Under the pieces are notes generated by a model, which made no database searches, had not been told where the DNA came from, and saw nothing but the letters and a program-made list of their open reading frames with translations. The translations under genes were made by a program, and so were the position numbers. DNA of 23,118 bases, from positions 1-23,118 of the IMG/VR virus record IMGVR_UViG_3300031774_000163; one strand, written 5' to 3'. Origin of the DNA: a virus. This document shows positions 15,621-22,546 of the stretch, piece by piece (within the stretch, counting starts at the first letter, position 1; every line of letters starts with the position of its first letter).

Positions 15621-15650
15621 AAAAAAGGGAAGCCCCGAAGGACTCCCTTT
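15621..15650 (-). terminator. Intrinsic terminator after the major capsid gene
   Basis: On the minus strand AAAGGGA (complement of 15650-15644) pairs with TCCCTTT (complement of 15630-15624), enclosing GTCC-TTCG-GGGC, a C(UUCG)G stable tetraloop with one mismatch region, followed by a T run (complement of 15621-15626). It probably trims transcripts after the capsid gene while letting some polymerase pass to the tail genes. Confidence 0.75.
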
Positions 15651-15666
15651 AATTAAAAACTATTTA

Positions 15667-16905
15667 TTATATTAAAGAAGTAGCTTTAACGAAACCTGCT
15701 CCATCAGAAACACCCCAGTCCATATATTGGTTAAGTACCAATCTAGTTTGACCGTTTACAGCTACTGAATAAGGATCTACCATAATGTCTAGTCCACCGA
15801 ACATTCCCATATATAATTTAGAGAAGTCACCGAAGAAGAAGTCTGCTGATGTACTACCATCTTTAGTACAACCATTAGTGAAGAAAGTAGGGTAACCGTT
15901 AACTAAAGCACCTTGCATTCCAGCTGAAACCGCAGCTACTTGAGCAGAACGCTTTAAGTCAGCCATTAATGCAGGGTGACCTACGTAAGCTAAGTTTCCT
16001 TCAAGACCACCTGCTTCTGCAAGAGCTTGTTCTGCTATAACAAAATCATTCATAATAGAACCGTTTGGTGCATAAGGAGTTGTTTCTACAAATACACTTG
16101 TTGCTAATTCACCTAAAGAATCAGGAGCACCTGCTACACCTGCTGTAGAGAAGATAGCTGCATCCATTTTTTGTGCTGTTGCACGACCTAAGTCACGAAT
16201 GATAGCTTGTTCTGCTGCTGCTCCGTTTTGTAGCAATAATTGCTTAGAGATATTTACGTAAGAAGCTAAACGAGTTGGAGTCAATTCAACTTTACCGAAT
16301 TGTGCACCACCATCTGCTGCTGCGTCAACCTCACCTTCCCACTCAACAGAAGAAGCTCCTGCTACAGGGATTGTAGTGTTAGCACTTAAACCTGTCAATA
16401 TAGTTGCACCTACTTTGTCAAATACAGATGCTTCTCTCATTGCATCAGCAAATCCTAATACGTTTGTAGGAGCGATAGCTGAAAGACCTTGTGTTACATC
16501 AGCACGAGATTCTAACATAAAAGATGGAATACCTAAACCGTTGATTGAACGACCTGCTGAACGAGCTTCGTTTACAGCTTCTTCGTGCATTTCACGCTCT
16601 ACTCCATCTAACTTTCCGTTAGTGAAGTCATTTACTGCCTTGAAGAAAGAGAAGTTTCTTACTTCTTTTGGCTCATTTGATACTGGTGCTACTACTTTAG
16701 AAGCAATCTCAGCGTTTAATTTTTCTTGTCTTTCGATCATTTCGATAGATTTTTTTAGTTCGTCTATTTTAGACATTTTACCATCGTAAGATACTTGCTC
16801 TTCAGCAGTAAAGTCACGAGTTTCGTTTTTGCAAAGTTCAAGCATTTCGTTAGCTTCTGTGATGAAACCTGCTCTTTCTTGCTTTAATTCAACTGAATTT
16901 TTCAT
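15667..16905 (-). CDS. Major capsid protein (HK97 fold)
   Basis: The 412-aa protein has an N-terminal charged coiled-coil region (about 1-85, scaffold-like delta domain: KMSKIDELKKSIEMIERQEKL), then the HK97-type shell part: SAIAPTNVLGFADAMREASVFDKVGATILTG, IPVAGASSVEWEGEVDAA, FGKVELTPTRLASYVNISKQLL, IIRDLGRATAQKMDAAIF, GYPTFFTNG and FFFGDFSKLYMGMFGGLDIMVDPY. It assembles the icosahedral shell; the delta domain is normally removed by the protease encoded just upstream. Confidence 0.96.
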   Translation of the reverse strand: MKNSVELKQERAGFITEANEMLELCKNETRDFTAEEQVSYDGKMSKIDELKKSIEMIERQEKLNAEIASKVVAPVSNEPKEVRNFSFFKAVNDFTNGKLDGVEREMHEEAVNEARSAGRSINGLGIPSFMLESRADVTQGLSAIAPTNVLGFADAMREASVFDKVGATILTGLSANTTIPVAGASSVEWEGEVDAAADGGAQFGKVELTPTRLASYVNISKQLLLQNGAAAEQAIIRDLGRATAQKMDAAIFSTAGVAGAPDSLGELATSVFVETTPYAPNGSIMNDFVIAEQALAEAGGLEGNLAYVGHPALMADLKRSAQVAAVSAGMQGALVNGYPTFFTNGCTKDGSTSADFFFGDFSKLYMGMFGGLDIMVDPYSVAVNGQTRLVLNQYMDWGVSDGAGFVKATSLI

Positions 16906-16910
16906 TTGTT

Positions 16911-17858
16911 TTAAAGTTTGCTTTTGAGTTTTAACTCATTAGTTAATAAATTAATATTCGAAAGGTCTATAACCTCTTCCTCTTTAACCTCTTCGGTTTC
17001 GTTGTTAAACTCTTCCAAAGAACGTAAAGCTACATCAGTATTGGAGTAAGCCCCAACACCAACAATCGAAACATCAAACAACCTTCCGATCTTATTGATA
17101 TTTCTCTTTGCTACATCACCATCTTTACTCCACTCATCTTCTTCAACCGTAAAGGCAAACGAAGATTCATAAAGTAAACCTCTACGCATTAGTTCAGCGA
17201 CATCTCGCCCAACCGATGTGTTAGGTAACGTACCATCGTATCTTAAACCTAAATCATCTACAGACAATTTAAGCGTACCACCGTGATTTCTATCTAAGAT
17301 AGCGTTCATATCGTGGTTAAATGTTAAAATTACATTGTCATCTAATCGACCATCAAACGCACCTCTTGAGATAACTTCTCTGAAGCCTAAATCTCTGCTT
17401 TCGTGGTCGAACAAAGAAGCGTAACCTGTCACTTTGATTTCGTCAGAATCTTCTTCCATACGAACTTCAAGTGGCTTAGAATACACTCTGATTTCTTTAT
17501 TATCTTTCATATCTAAACTATTTTTTTCTTCGTTACGTTTAATCTCTTTTACCTTTTTCCTAGACCAACTAAATCCTGCATCACCGCCCCATAAAGCCCA
17601 AGCTATTCTACCTGCACTTGGATAGCCCTTCTCTCCTGGACTAAAACCTTCAGCTTTCTTATCAACTTCGTGTCGGCTAAAGAAACTAAACATTCTTTTA
17701 ATTGTAGATATAGATAAATTTCCGTTTATTATATCTCTTGCTCTTGATACTCCTACCTCAGTACCACCTCTTCCGTGTTCCTTTCTCCAATCTAGCCCTT
17801 TACGAGCTTCGGACTTCATTCCGCTTGTAGGAGTTGTATTTATATCTTTTAAAGCCAT
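16911..17858 (-). CDS. Prohead protease with N-terminal accessory domain
   Basis: The C-terminal part (about 122-285) is an HK97-type (U35/S78) prohead protease: VTGYASLFDHESRDLGFREVISRGAF, LTFNHDMNAILDRN with likely catalytic H182, and LLYESSFAF with likely S232 or S233. It matures the capsid. The first about 100 residues are a separate domain (ARKGLDWRKEHGRGGTEVGV, FSRHEVDKKAEGFSPGEKGY, AGRIAWALWGGDAGFSW) seen joined to various phage structural proteins. M117 (17510-17508) follows an A-rich stretch and could start a protease-only 199-aa form. The start overlaps the portal stop as TAATG. Confidence 0.92.
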   Translation of the reverse strand: MALKDINTTPTSGMKSEARKGLDWRKEHGRGGTEVGVSRARDIINGNLSISTIKRMFSFFSRHEVDKKAEGFSPGEKGYPSAGRIAWALWGGDAGFSWSRKKVKEIKRNEEKNSLDMKDNKEIRVYSKPLEVRMEEDSDEIKVTGYASLFDHESRDLGFREVISRGAFDGRLDDNVILTFNHDMNAILDRNHGGTLKLSVDDLGLRYDGTLPNTSVGRDVAELMRRGLLYESSFAFTVEEDEWSKDGDVAKRNINKIGRLFDVSIVGVGAYSNTDVALRSLEEFNNETEEVKEEEVIDLSNINLLTNELKLKSKL

Positions 17859-19111
17859 TATTCGCTTTCTACTTCTCGTTTAGTGTCCTCTCCTAGTTTA
17901 TCTAAAGGCATCATATTCGATTGCATATAGACTTTCTCGCTTTCTCCACCCATCGGGTTCATATCCTCAAACGAACGTACCTCATCAGGCGATAATACAC
18001 CGATGTTTACTAATGTTCTATAGTAGTCAGCTCGTGACTTAGAATCACCTCTTAACAAAGCGTTAAGATTAAACTTAAAGTATTGTGTGCCTTGCTTTTT
18101 AAACGGAATTAGTTTAGAGTTCAACTCAGTTTCAATTCGCTTAACATAAGGCGTAATAGTGTGAACCACAAAGTCTATTTGCTGTGCTTCTATGTTGTTG
18201 TAGCTAGCAGCAGATAAATCATTTATAAGGTGGTTCGGTACTCTAAAAATACGAGCTATTTCACTTATAGAGAATTGTCTTGATTCTAAGAATTGTGCTT
18301 GATTGTTCGGTAACATCTTAGGCATAAAGTCCATACCTTCTTCAAGTATAGCTGTCTTACCTGTGTTAGCCGATCCACCGTAGTTGTTAGACCAAGATTC
18401 TCTAAGACGTTTAGCTGTTTCGGGCTTGAGAGTCCCAGGGTGTTTAAGAATACCTCCCACAGACGCACCGTTCTTAAAGAATGAACCTGCGTGGTGGTTT
18501 AAGGCTAAAGATATTCCTAAAGTATTTGCTTGTGATTCAATAGGCGATTGTCCCTCGATACCATCAAGAGAAATACCTTTACAATGAATCATATCGATTG
18601 CGTTTACTCTGCCTGTGTATGGGTAAACGAAATTAGTATTGTTTTGATTTATTTCGTAATATACACTTTTACCATCAGGTGACATATAAATATCTACGTC
18701 AACGCATTGGATAGGGTGCAATCCAATAGGTAAACCTGCTCCGTTTCTTTCGATGTAAGCGTAGAAGTTTCCATCTAAGCTCAAGTCAACTAGCATACGC
18801 TCGAAGAACATAAAAGAATTAAATAAAGGAGAAGGTTGTTTACCTACTAAATCAGTTAGGGGGGAGTTTAATTTTTTCTTTTTGCCAGTTTCAAGGTCAA
18901 CCTCGTGTTCCGATATTGGAAGCGAAGCGATTGTTTCTGACAAGACTCTTACGCAAGACCAAACCGCTGCTATTCGCATTGCTTGCTCTTTAGATACGTT
19001 TTCGCCTGATTGTGAACCGAAAGTTGGTCCTAGTATAGTCTGTCCGTAAAGACCTCTTTCCTCTTGTTTAAGAGGTTGTTTTCTTTGTGTAAAAAAGTCA
19101 AATATTCCCAA
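17858..19111 (-). CDS. Portal protein (HK97 family)
   Basis: A 417-aa HK97-family portal: MGIFDFFTQRK start, AMRIAAVWSCVRVLSETIASLP, FMFFERMLVDLSLDGNFYAYIERNG, HPIQCVDVDI, MIHCKGISLDGIEGQSPI, and SISEIARIFRVPNHLINDLS. It forms the dodecameric vertex ring for DNA entry and exit. The start codon is TTG (19111-19109): no in-frame ATG lies upstream before a TAA, and the next Met is within the conserved core. In the 61-nt gap before it, ACACCTA occurs twice (19138-19144, 19157-19163). Confidence 0.95.
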   Translation of the reverse strand: MGIFDFFTQRKQPLKQEERGLYGQTILGPTFGSQSGENVSKEQAMRIAAVWSCVRVLSETIASLPISEHEVDLETGKKKKLNSPLTDLVGKQPSPLFNSFMFFERMLVDLSLDGNFYAYIERNGAGLPIGLHPIQCVDVDIYMSPDGKSVYYEINQNNTNFVYPYTGRVNAIDMIHCKGISLDGIEGQSPIESQANTLGISLALNHHAGSFFKNGASVGGILKHPGTLKPETAKRLRESWSNNYGGSANTGKTAILEEGMDFMPKMLPNNQAQFLESRQFSISEIARIFRVPNHLINDLSAASYNNIEAQQIDFVVHTITPYVKRIETELNSKLIPFKKQGTQYFKFNLNALLRGDSKSRADYYRTLVNIGVLSPDEVRSFEDMNPMGGESEKVYMQSNMMPLDKLGEDTKREVESE

Positions 19112-19172
19112 ATTGTCTTGATTTTATGAAAAACTATACACCTATAAATAGTAAAAACACCTAAAATGTGAA

Positions 19173-19688
19173 CTAATTTTTCGAATTATTTTTGATTTTT
19201 TTTAAAGAACGTGCTAAAACCTTATGTATATAGCGGATACTACACCCTTTAATTTTAGCTATTTCTTGTATTTTTAGCCCATATTCGAACCTTAAATACA
19301 CAATATCTTTTGCTTTTTGGCTTTCTAACTTAAACACTTCTTCCCAAAGTCGGTCAGGAAGTGAATCGTAATCATCGCTTTTAAGGGGTGTTTTAGGCTG
19401 TTTAAGACGATAAGTCGTGTGAAAGGGGCTAGAGGTAGACAAGACTTGATTAACGACCACACGAGCCACAAAATACTCTAATTGATTTGTTTCGTGTAAA
19501 GACTCGATAGTTTCACTCATCTGTGAAAGCAAAATAACGTTGATGTCCTGGACTAAGTCGTCTAAGAGGTGATAGTCTTGGTTGTTAGACAAGACACTAG
19601 AGCAAATAGCTCTAACACTACTTTGGTGTAGTGTAATTATCTCGCCTTTAGATAAAGAAAATTTCCTTGTCGTCATAACCTGTTCCAC
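19173..19688 (-). CDS. Sigma-70/ECF-like RNA polymerase sigma factor
   Basis: The 171-aa protein has a region 2-like part (about 25-85: AICSSVLSNN, LLDDLVQDINVILLSQM, EYFVARVVVNQVL) and a region 4-like helix-turn-helix (about 117-168: VFKLESQKAKDIVYLRFEYGLKIQEIAKIKGCSIRYIHKVLARSLKKIK). Length and layout match ECF-type sigma factors. It likely redirects host RNA polymerase to phage promoters. It overlaps the terL end by 41 nt and precedes portal. M5 is an alternative start. The linker between the two regions (about 86-116) is short and basic/proline-rich. It could instead act only as a DNA-binding regulator. Confidence 0.8.
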   Translation of the reverse strand: MEQVMTTRKFSLSKGEIITLHQSSVRAICSSVLSNNQDYHLLDDLVQDINVILLSQMSETIESLHETNQLEYFVARVVVNQVLSTSSPFHTTYRLKQPKTPLKSDDYDSLPDRLWEEVFKLESQKAKDIVYLRFEYGLKIQEIAKIKGCSIRYIHKVLARSLKKIKNNSKN

Positions 19689-21228
19689 TATTTTTGTTTT
19701 TCATTGCCTCACTCAAAGCCATTAGACACGAAACGATACCATCAATCTTGTCGTTAGATTTCGCTTTGTTCGGCTTTACGTTACCTGCGGGGTCTTGGGT
19801 AAGCACGATGTTAGACATCATCCACCTAAGCACAGGATTTCCTGCGTGACGAATGTTTCCTCCAAGCACTAAAGTTTCGAACTCTTTTGTTGCAGGCGAC
19901 ATAGTCCGATAACCTTGACCTACAGGTATCATCGGACAACCCTCTTCTGTAAGGTCGATTACGATTTGTGAAGCGTTCCATCTATCATAAGCTATCATTT
20001 GAATATCGTATATCTCGCTCAAGTCACGTATCTTTTGCTTGATGTAGTTGTAATCGCAAACGTCACCAGGAGTAAAGATTACGTGTCCTTCTCTGTGCCA
20101 CTTCAGGTAGTCTACTTTATCTCGTTCTGATCGTTTGTAAGCGTTCTCTTCGGGAATAAAGAAAAACGGAATAATATCGTACCCATCGTTGTTGTCAGGG
20201 AACATAAGTGATAGACAAGTAATGTCACGAGTCGAGGCTAAATCGAGTCCTGCATAACAAGGCTTGCCCTCTAATCGCCTTGCATCTACAGGAACAGCTC
20301 CTTCCATCCACTTGTCGTCACTTATAAATCTAGTTTCGTTTGCAACCCATTGGTTTAGGTGAAGCCTACGGAACGTATTTTCGTAAGAAGGCTCGTTTTT
20401 TGCCTTTACCGATTGCTGTTGCATATACTCTTCGGTGATAATCGTACCGAAGCCTGGGTTGGCTTTCTTTTGCACCTCAATGTCGTATATGTCATCGTCT
20501 TTATCTGCTTCGTAAACAACGCCTAAGAACGAGTCGTCTTGGATAGAACCTTGGATAAGTTTCTTAGAATAGTCGTAAAGCTCTTTACAAATGTGGTCCT
20601 TTTGATGACCTGCTCCAGCTGTCGTGATACCTAGTAAAAGCGGCTCTTTCCTTGCTCCCATAGAAGTAAGTAAAACATCATATAAATCTCTGTTTTTGTG
20701 AGAGTGTATCTCATCAAGTAAGCAACAAGATAAGTTCAGTCCGTGCTTAGTATCTGCGTCTGCTGAGATTACTTTGTAGTACGATCCAACCTTATCGTAA
20801 GTGATTGAATCTCTGTAAGTACCTGCTCGCTTTGATAGTTCAGGATTTTGCAAAACCATTTGCTTTGCGATAGAGAAAGATAACCTAGCTTGTTCTTTAT
20901 CAGCAGCAGCCGATACAATCTCCGCACCCTTCTCTCCATCAGAAAAAAGCATATAGAGTGCGATACCTACCATTAGGTTTGTCTTTCCGTTTTTACGAGG
21001 GATAAACACAAAGCATTGGCGAAACTTTCTAAGGTTAGTTTTCTTAGACTTCCAACCGAATAAAGGGCGAATAATATCTTCTTTTTGCCACTCTTCCAGA
21101 ATAAACTTTTGTCCTGCTAACTCTCCTTTTACGTGCTGACAAAACATTTCGATAAAGTCCACAGCTCTCTTGGCACTCTTCTCATCGAAGTACCACTTGG
21201 ACTCATCTATGTTTTGTAGGTTATTCAT
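19648..21228 (-). CDS. terL: Terminase large subunit
   Basis: The 526-aa protein has the packaging ATPase at the N-terminus (Walker A-like IPRKNGKTN at 76-84; Walker B CCLLDEIHSH with D172-E173; coupling motif LGITTAG about 199-205) and an RNase H-like nuclease at the C-terminus with acidic residues D329 (YAGLDLASTRD), D415 (IAYDRW) and D496 (NDKIDG). It belongs to the HK97/phage terminase 1 type, full length. It overlaps terS by 8 nt and the sigma-like gene by 41 nt. Confidence 0.97.
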   Translation of the reverse strand: MNNLQNIDESKWYFDEKSAKRAVDFIEMFCQHVKGELAGQKFILEEWQKEDIIRPLFGWKSKKTNLRKFRQCFVFIPRKNGKTNLMVGIALYMLFSDGEKGAEIVSAAADKEQARLSFSIAKQMVLQNPELSKRAGTYRDSITYDKVGSYYKVISADADTKHGLNLSCCLLDEIHSHKNRDLYDVLLTSMGARKEPLLLGITTAGAGHQKDHICKELYDYSKKLIQGSIQDDSFLGVVYEADKDDDIYDIEVQKKANPGFGTIITEEYMQQQSVKAKNEPSYENTFRRLHLNQWVANETRFISDDKWMEGAVPVDARRLEGKPCYAGLDLASTRDITCLSLMFPDNNDGYDIIPFFFIPEENAYKRSERDKVDYLKWHREGHVIFTPGDVCDYNYIKQKIRDLSEIYDIQMIAYDRWNASQIVIDLTEEGCPMIPVGQGYRTMSPATKEFETLVLGGNIRHAGNPVLRWMMSNIVLTQDPAGNVKPNKAKSNDKIDGIVSCLMALSEAMKNKNSGTGYDDKEIFFI

Positions 21229-21697
21229 CGTTGTTAAAGAAGTTCTCTATCTTGATGTCAGGTGTATTTGCTTGTTTTTCGATTGAGTTTACCTTTGCTC
21301 TACTCGAAGGCGTAAGACCAAATTCTTTTAGTAGTTGAAAGATTCTTACGAAAGATTGGTTAGCTATTTGTACTTCAGGTCGAATAACTGTCTTAGCGTT
21401 ACCTTCCCTAGAAATCTGTACATCGGTTACACCTAACTCGTTTACGACTTGCTTAGCTGCCTTATATTCGCTGTAAGCGTCACAAAGTAATTCTAAGGCT
21501 AGTGCATCAGCGTTTGTCAGAACAGACATATCGTGAAGTAACTCGCCTAACTCGAGAAAAGTCTTTTGTCCATCTTCGCTTAACCAGGTTGGTACAGCAG
21601 GGATAACTGAAGGCAATACAGGCTCGTTAGGGTTAGCTCTATCTTTTCTTAGAGTCCCTCTTTGCTTTTTTATTTCTGTGGGTAATCTACTTGGCAT
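21221..21697 (-). CDS. terS: Terminase small subunit (P27 family)
   Basis: The 158-aa protein starts MPSRLPTEIKKQRGTLRKDRANPNEPVLP, the typical P27 family beginning, then PTWLSEDGQKTFLELGELL, ALALELLCDAYSEYKAA and a C-terminal helix ending FGLTPSSRAKV. It recognises the phage DNA and recruits TerL. It opens the late operon. The perfect -7 box TATCTTTG ends 6 nt before the ATG, leaving almost no leader. Confidence 0.93.
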   Translation of the reverse strand: MPSRLPTEIKKQRGTLRKDRANPNEPVLPSVIPAVPTWLSEDGQKTFLELGELLHDMSVLTNADALALELLCDAYSEYKAAKQVVNELGVTDVQISREGNAKTVIRPEVQIANQSFVRIFQLLKEFGLTPSSRAKVNSIEKQANTPDIKIENFFNNDE

Positions 21698-21702
21698 AAT
21701 GT

Positions 21703-21710
21703 CAAAGATA
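21703..21710 (-). promoter_or_regulatory. Probable late promoter -7 box before terS
   Basis: The complement reads TATCTTTG, an exact Bacteroidetes TAnnTTTG element. It is followed by ACATT and then the terS ATG. No TTG is found 19-21 bp upstream, so a -33 contact is missing or replaced, perhaps by a phage sigma factor or activator. Transcription from it would start at or next to the start codon. Confidence 0.5.
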
Positions 21711-21760
21711 GTAATTATTTTCTAAGAAAGAAAAAAGTAACACAAAAAAGAAAGAACTAT

Positions 21761-21778
21761 TATCCTTATCCTTATCCT
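21761..21778 (+). repeat. (TATCCT)3 tandem repeat
   Basis: Three exact 6-bp units lie between the terS promoter and the operator-like repeats. They may be a protein-binding array or a simple slippage product. Confidence 0.85.
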
Positions 21779-21786
21779 TCTCTATA

Positions 21787-21819
21787 TAGGGGTATCGTTG
21801 ACCCCTAATTGACCCCTAA
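21787..21819. promoter_or_regulatory. Operator-like tandem and inverted repeats
   Basis: TTGACCCCTAA occurs twice without a gap (21798-21808 and 21809-21819). In addition TAGGGGT (21787-21793) is the reverse complement of ACCCCTA (21801-21807), a 7-bp inverted repeat with a 7-bp spacer. Three copies of one 7-bp core spaced one helical turn apart are what an oligomeric regulator would bind. There is no T run, so it is not a terminator. Confidence 0.6.
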
Positions 21820-21920
21820 AATGTTATTTATTGATAATCAAGTCTTTAAGCCTAAATTCGTGTATTTTGGTCAAAATTTATATGGGGTTACAGCGATATT
21901 GCGAAAAAAGAGGTTTTTAG

Positions 21921-21950
21921 TTGGTTATTAACAAATGTTTATTATCTTTG
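21921..21950 (+). promoter_or_regulatory. Bacteroidetes-type promoter for the right plus-strand genes
   Basis: TTG (21921-21923), a 19-bp spacer and TATCTTTG (21943-21950) match the Bacteroidetes sigma-ABfr consensus (TTTG, 19-21 bp, TAnnTTTG). The first gene starts 30 nt after the box at 21980. Confidence 0.85.
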
Positions 21951-21979
21951 CCTAAGAAATATTAACTAAAAACAAAATT

Positions 21980-22147
21980 ATGTCTAAAGAAAGATTCATT
22001 TATTCTATATTAGCAGAAAATAAAGTTAAGATAGTAAACAAAAAAGGTTTAGTTTGCGGATCAAATAGTGAACTTATGTTTGGTTACATAGGCTATGCAC
22101 CTCCAAAAAATAAATATTACATAAAAAAACGAGAGCTTCCTGCGTGA
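21980..22147 (+). CDS. Hypothetical protein, 55 aa (first right-hand early gene)
   Basis: ATG at 21980, stop TGA at 22145-22147. The protein starts MSKERFIYSILAENKVKIVN, continues KKGLVCGSNSELMFGYIGY and ends PPKNKYYIKKRELPA. It is basic with no recognised domain. The consensus promoter 30 nt upstream and A-rich start context (AAAAACAAAATT) support expression. First position behind a strong host-type promoter suggests an early host-takeover or regulatory peptide, by inference only. Confidence 0.7.
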   Translation: MSKERFIYSILAENKVKIVNKKGLVCGSNSELMFGYIGYAPPKNKYYIKKRELPA

Positions 22148-22283
22148 GTGGAGCATAACTAAAGCCCTACTAATTACTTTAATACCTTTTGGGATAGGTT
22201 GTTAATTAAGGTAGGCAAGTCAGCGTCAAAGGTAGAGCCTAAGTCACTCTACCCTTGGCTTTGGACTAACAAAAAAAATAATT
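22148..22283 (+). ncRNA. Candidate structured RNA in early transcript
   Basis: This 136-nt gap in otherwise tightly packed genes can fold as a three-way junction. P1 is AAAGCC (22161-22166) with GGCTTT (22257-22262). P2 is CTACTAATTA (22167-22176) with TAATTA (22203-22208) and GTAG (22211-22214), separated by a 2-nt bulge. P3 is CAAAGGTAGAG (22227-22237) with CTCTACCCTTG (22247-22257), 10 of 11 paired; its last base is shared with P1. The P3 loop GCCTA could also pair with TAGGC (22212-22216). No known family is recognised; it could be a leader element, sRNA or anti-host RNA. Confidence 0.45.
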
Positions 22284-22364
22284 ATGATTTCAAACGTAGT
22301 AATATTAGTAGCGACTATTACATCTGTTGTAGTAATAATTGAGTCGTTTAGCAAAAAGAAATGA
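22284..22364 (+). CDS. Tiny membrane protein, 26 aa
   Basis: MISNVVILVATITSVVVIIE is almost entirely hydrophobic, then SFSKKK: one membrane helix with a basic, cytoplasmic-type end. The stop overlaps the next ATG (ATGA, 22361-22364). A-rich sequence (AACAAAAAAAATAATT) precedes the ATG. Short single-helix proteins are common in phage early regions; function unknown. Confidence 0.5.
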   Translation: MISNVVILVATITSVVVIIESFSKKK

Positions 22365-22522
22365 AAACAAGTATTTTATTAATCTTAAAAAAACTTACTT
22401 ATGCGTGGTATAATATCAAGAGTTCTCCGAGCATCAATCAAAAGAGGTATGAGCTTAAACGTAGTCAAGAGATACCTGAGTATGAAGTACAAAATTGCTG
22501 TAAGCGTAGTTGTGTTGACTAA
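22361..22522 (+). CDS. Hypothetical protein, 53 aa (alternative to overlapping frame)
   Basis: The frame starts at ATG overlapping the previous stop: MKTSILLILKKLTYAWYNIK, then a polar middle and a cysteine-bearing end NCCKRSCVD. The ATGA coupling argues for it. It is overlapped in another frame by 22401-22544, and only one of the two may be real, or both. No family recognised. Confidence 0.4.
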   Translation: MKTSILLILKKLTYAWYNIKSSPSINQKRYELKRSQEIPEYEVQNCCKRSCVD

Positions 22523-22544
22523 CCGAATTAAAAACATTAAATAG
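22401..22544 (+). CDS. Hypothetical basic protein, 47 aa (overlaps 53-aa frame)
   Basis: ATG at 22401 follows the A-rich AATCTTAAAAAAACTTACTT, and the stop TAG (22542-22544) lies 2 nt before the next gene. The peptide MRGIISRVLRASIKRGMSLN and VVKRYLSMKYKIAVSVVVLT then NRIKNIK is strongly basic, with a helix that might bind nucleic acid or a membrane. Tight packing against the next gene favours it over the overlapping frame, but not decisively. Confidence 0.45.
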   Translation: MRGIISRVLRASIKRGMSLNVVKRYLSMKYKIAVSVVVLTNRIKNIK

Positions 22545-22546
22545 TT

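Larger units (their letters stand above)
21698..21979. promoter_or_regulatory. Divergent late/early control region
   Basis: This 282-nt gap separates the minus-strand late operon from the plus-strand genes. In order it holds the terS -7 box, A-rich sequence, (TATCCT)3, the tandem and inverted ACCCC-type repeats, and the plus promoter. A 36-codon plus frame from 21821 to 21931 is probably chance. No regulator gene lies within it. Confidence 0.65.

Noticed and set aside
16376-16789. Plus-strand 137-aa frame opposite the capsid gene
   Set aside because: Antisense shadow of the HK97 major capsid gene.
21821-21931. 36-aa plus-strand frame in the divergent region
   Set aside because: It overlaps the operator-like repeats and the -33 element, has no upstream promoter and no recognisable product.
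22125-22205. Run of seven A at the end of the 55-aa gene as a frameshift site
   Set aside because: The A AAA AAA phase is right but the -1 frame stops after nine codons; the longer hydrophobic frame is +1, which this signal would not give.
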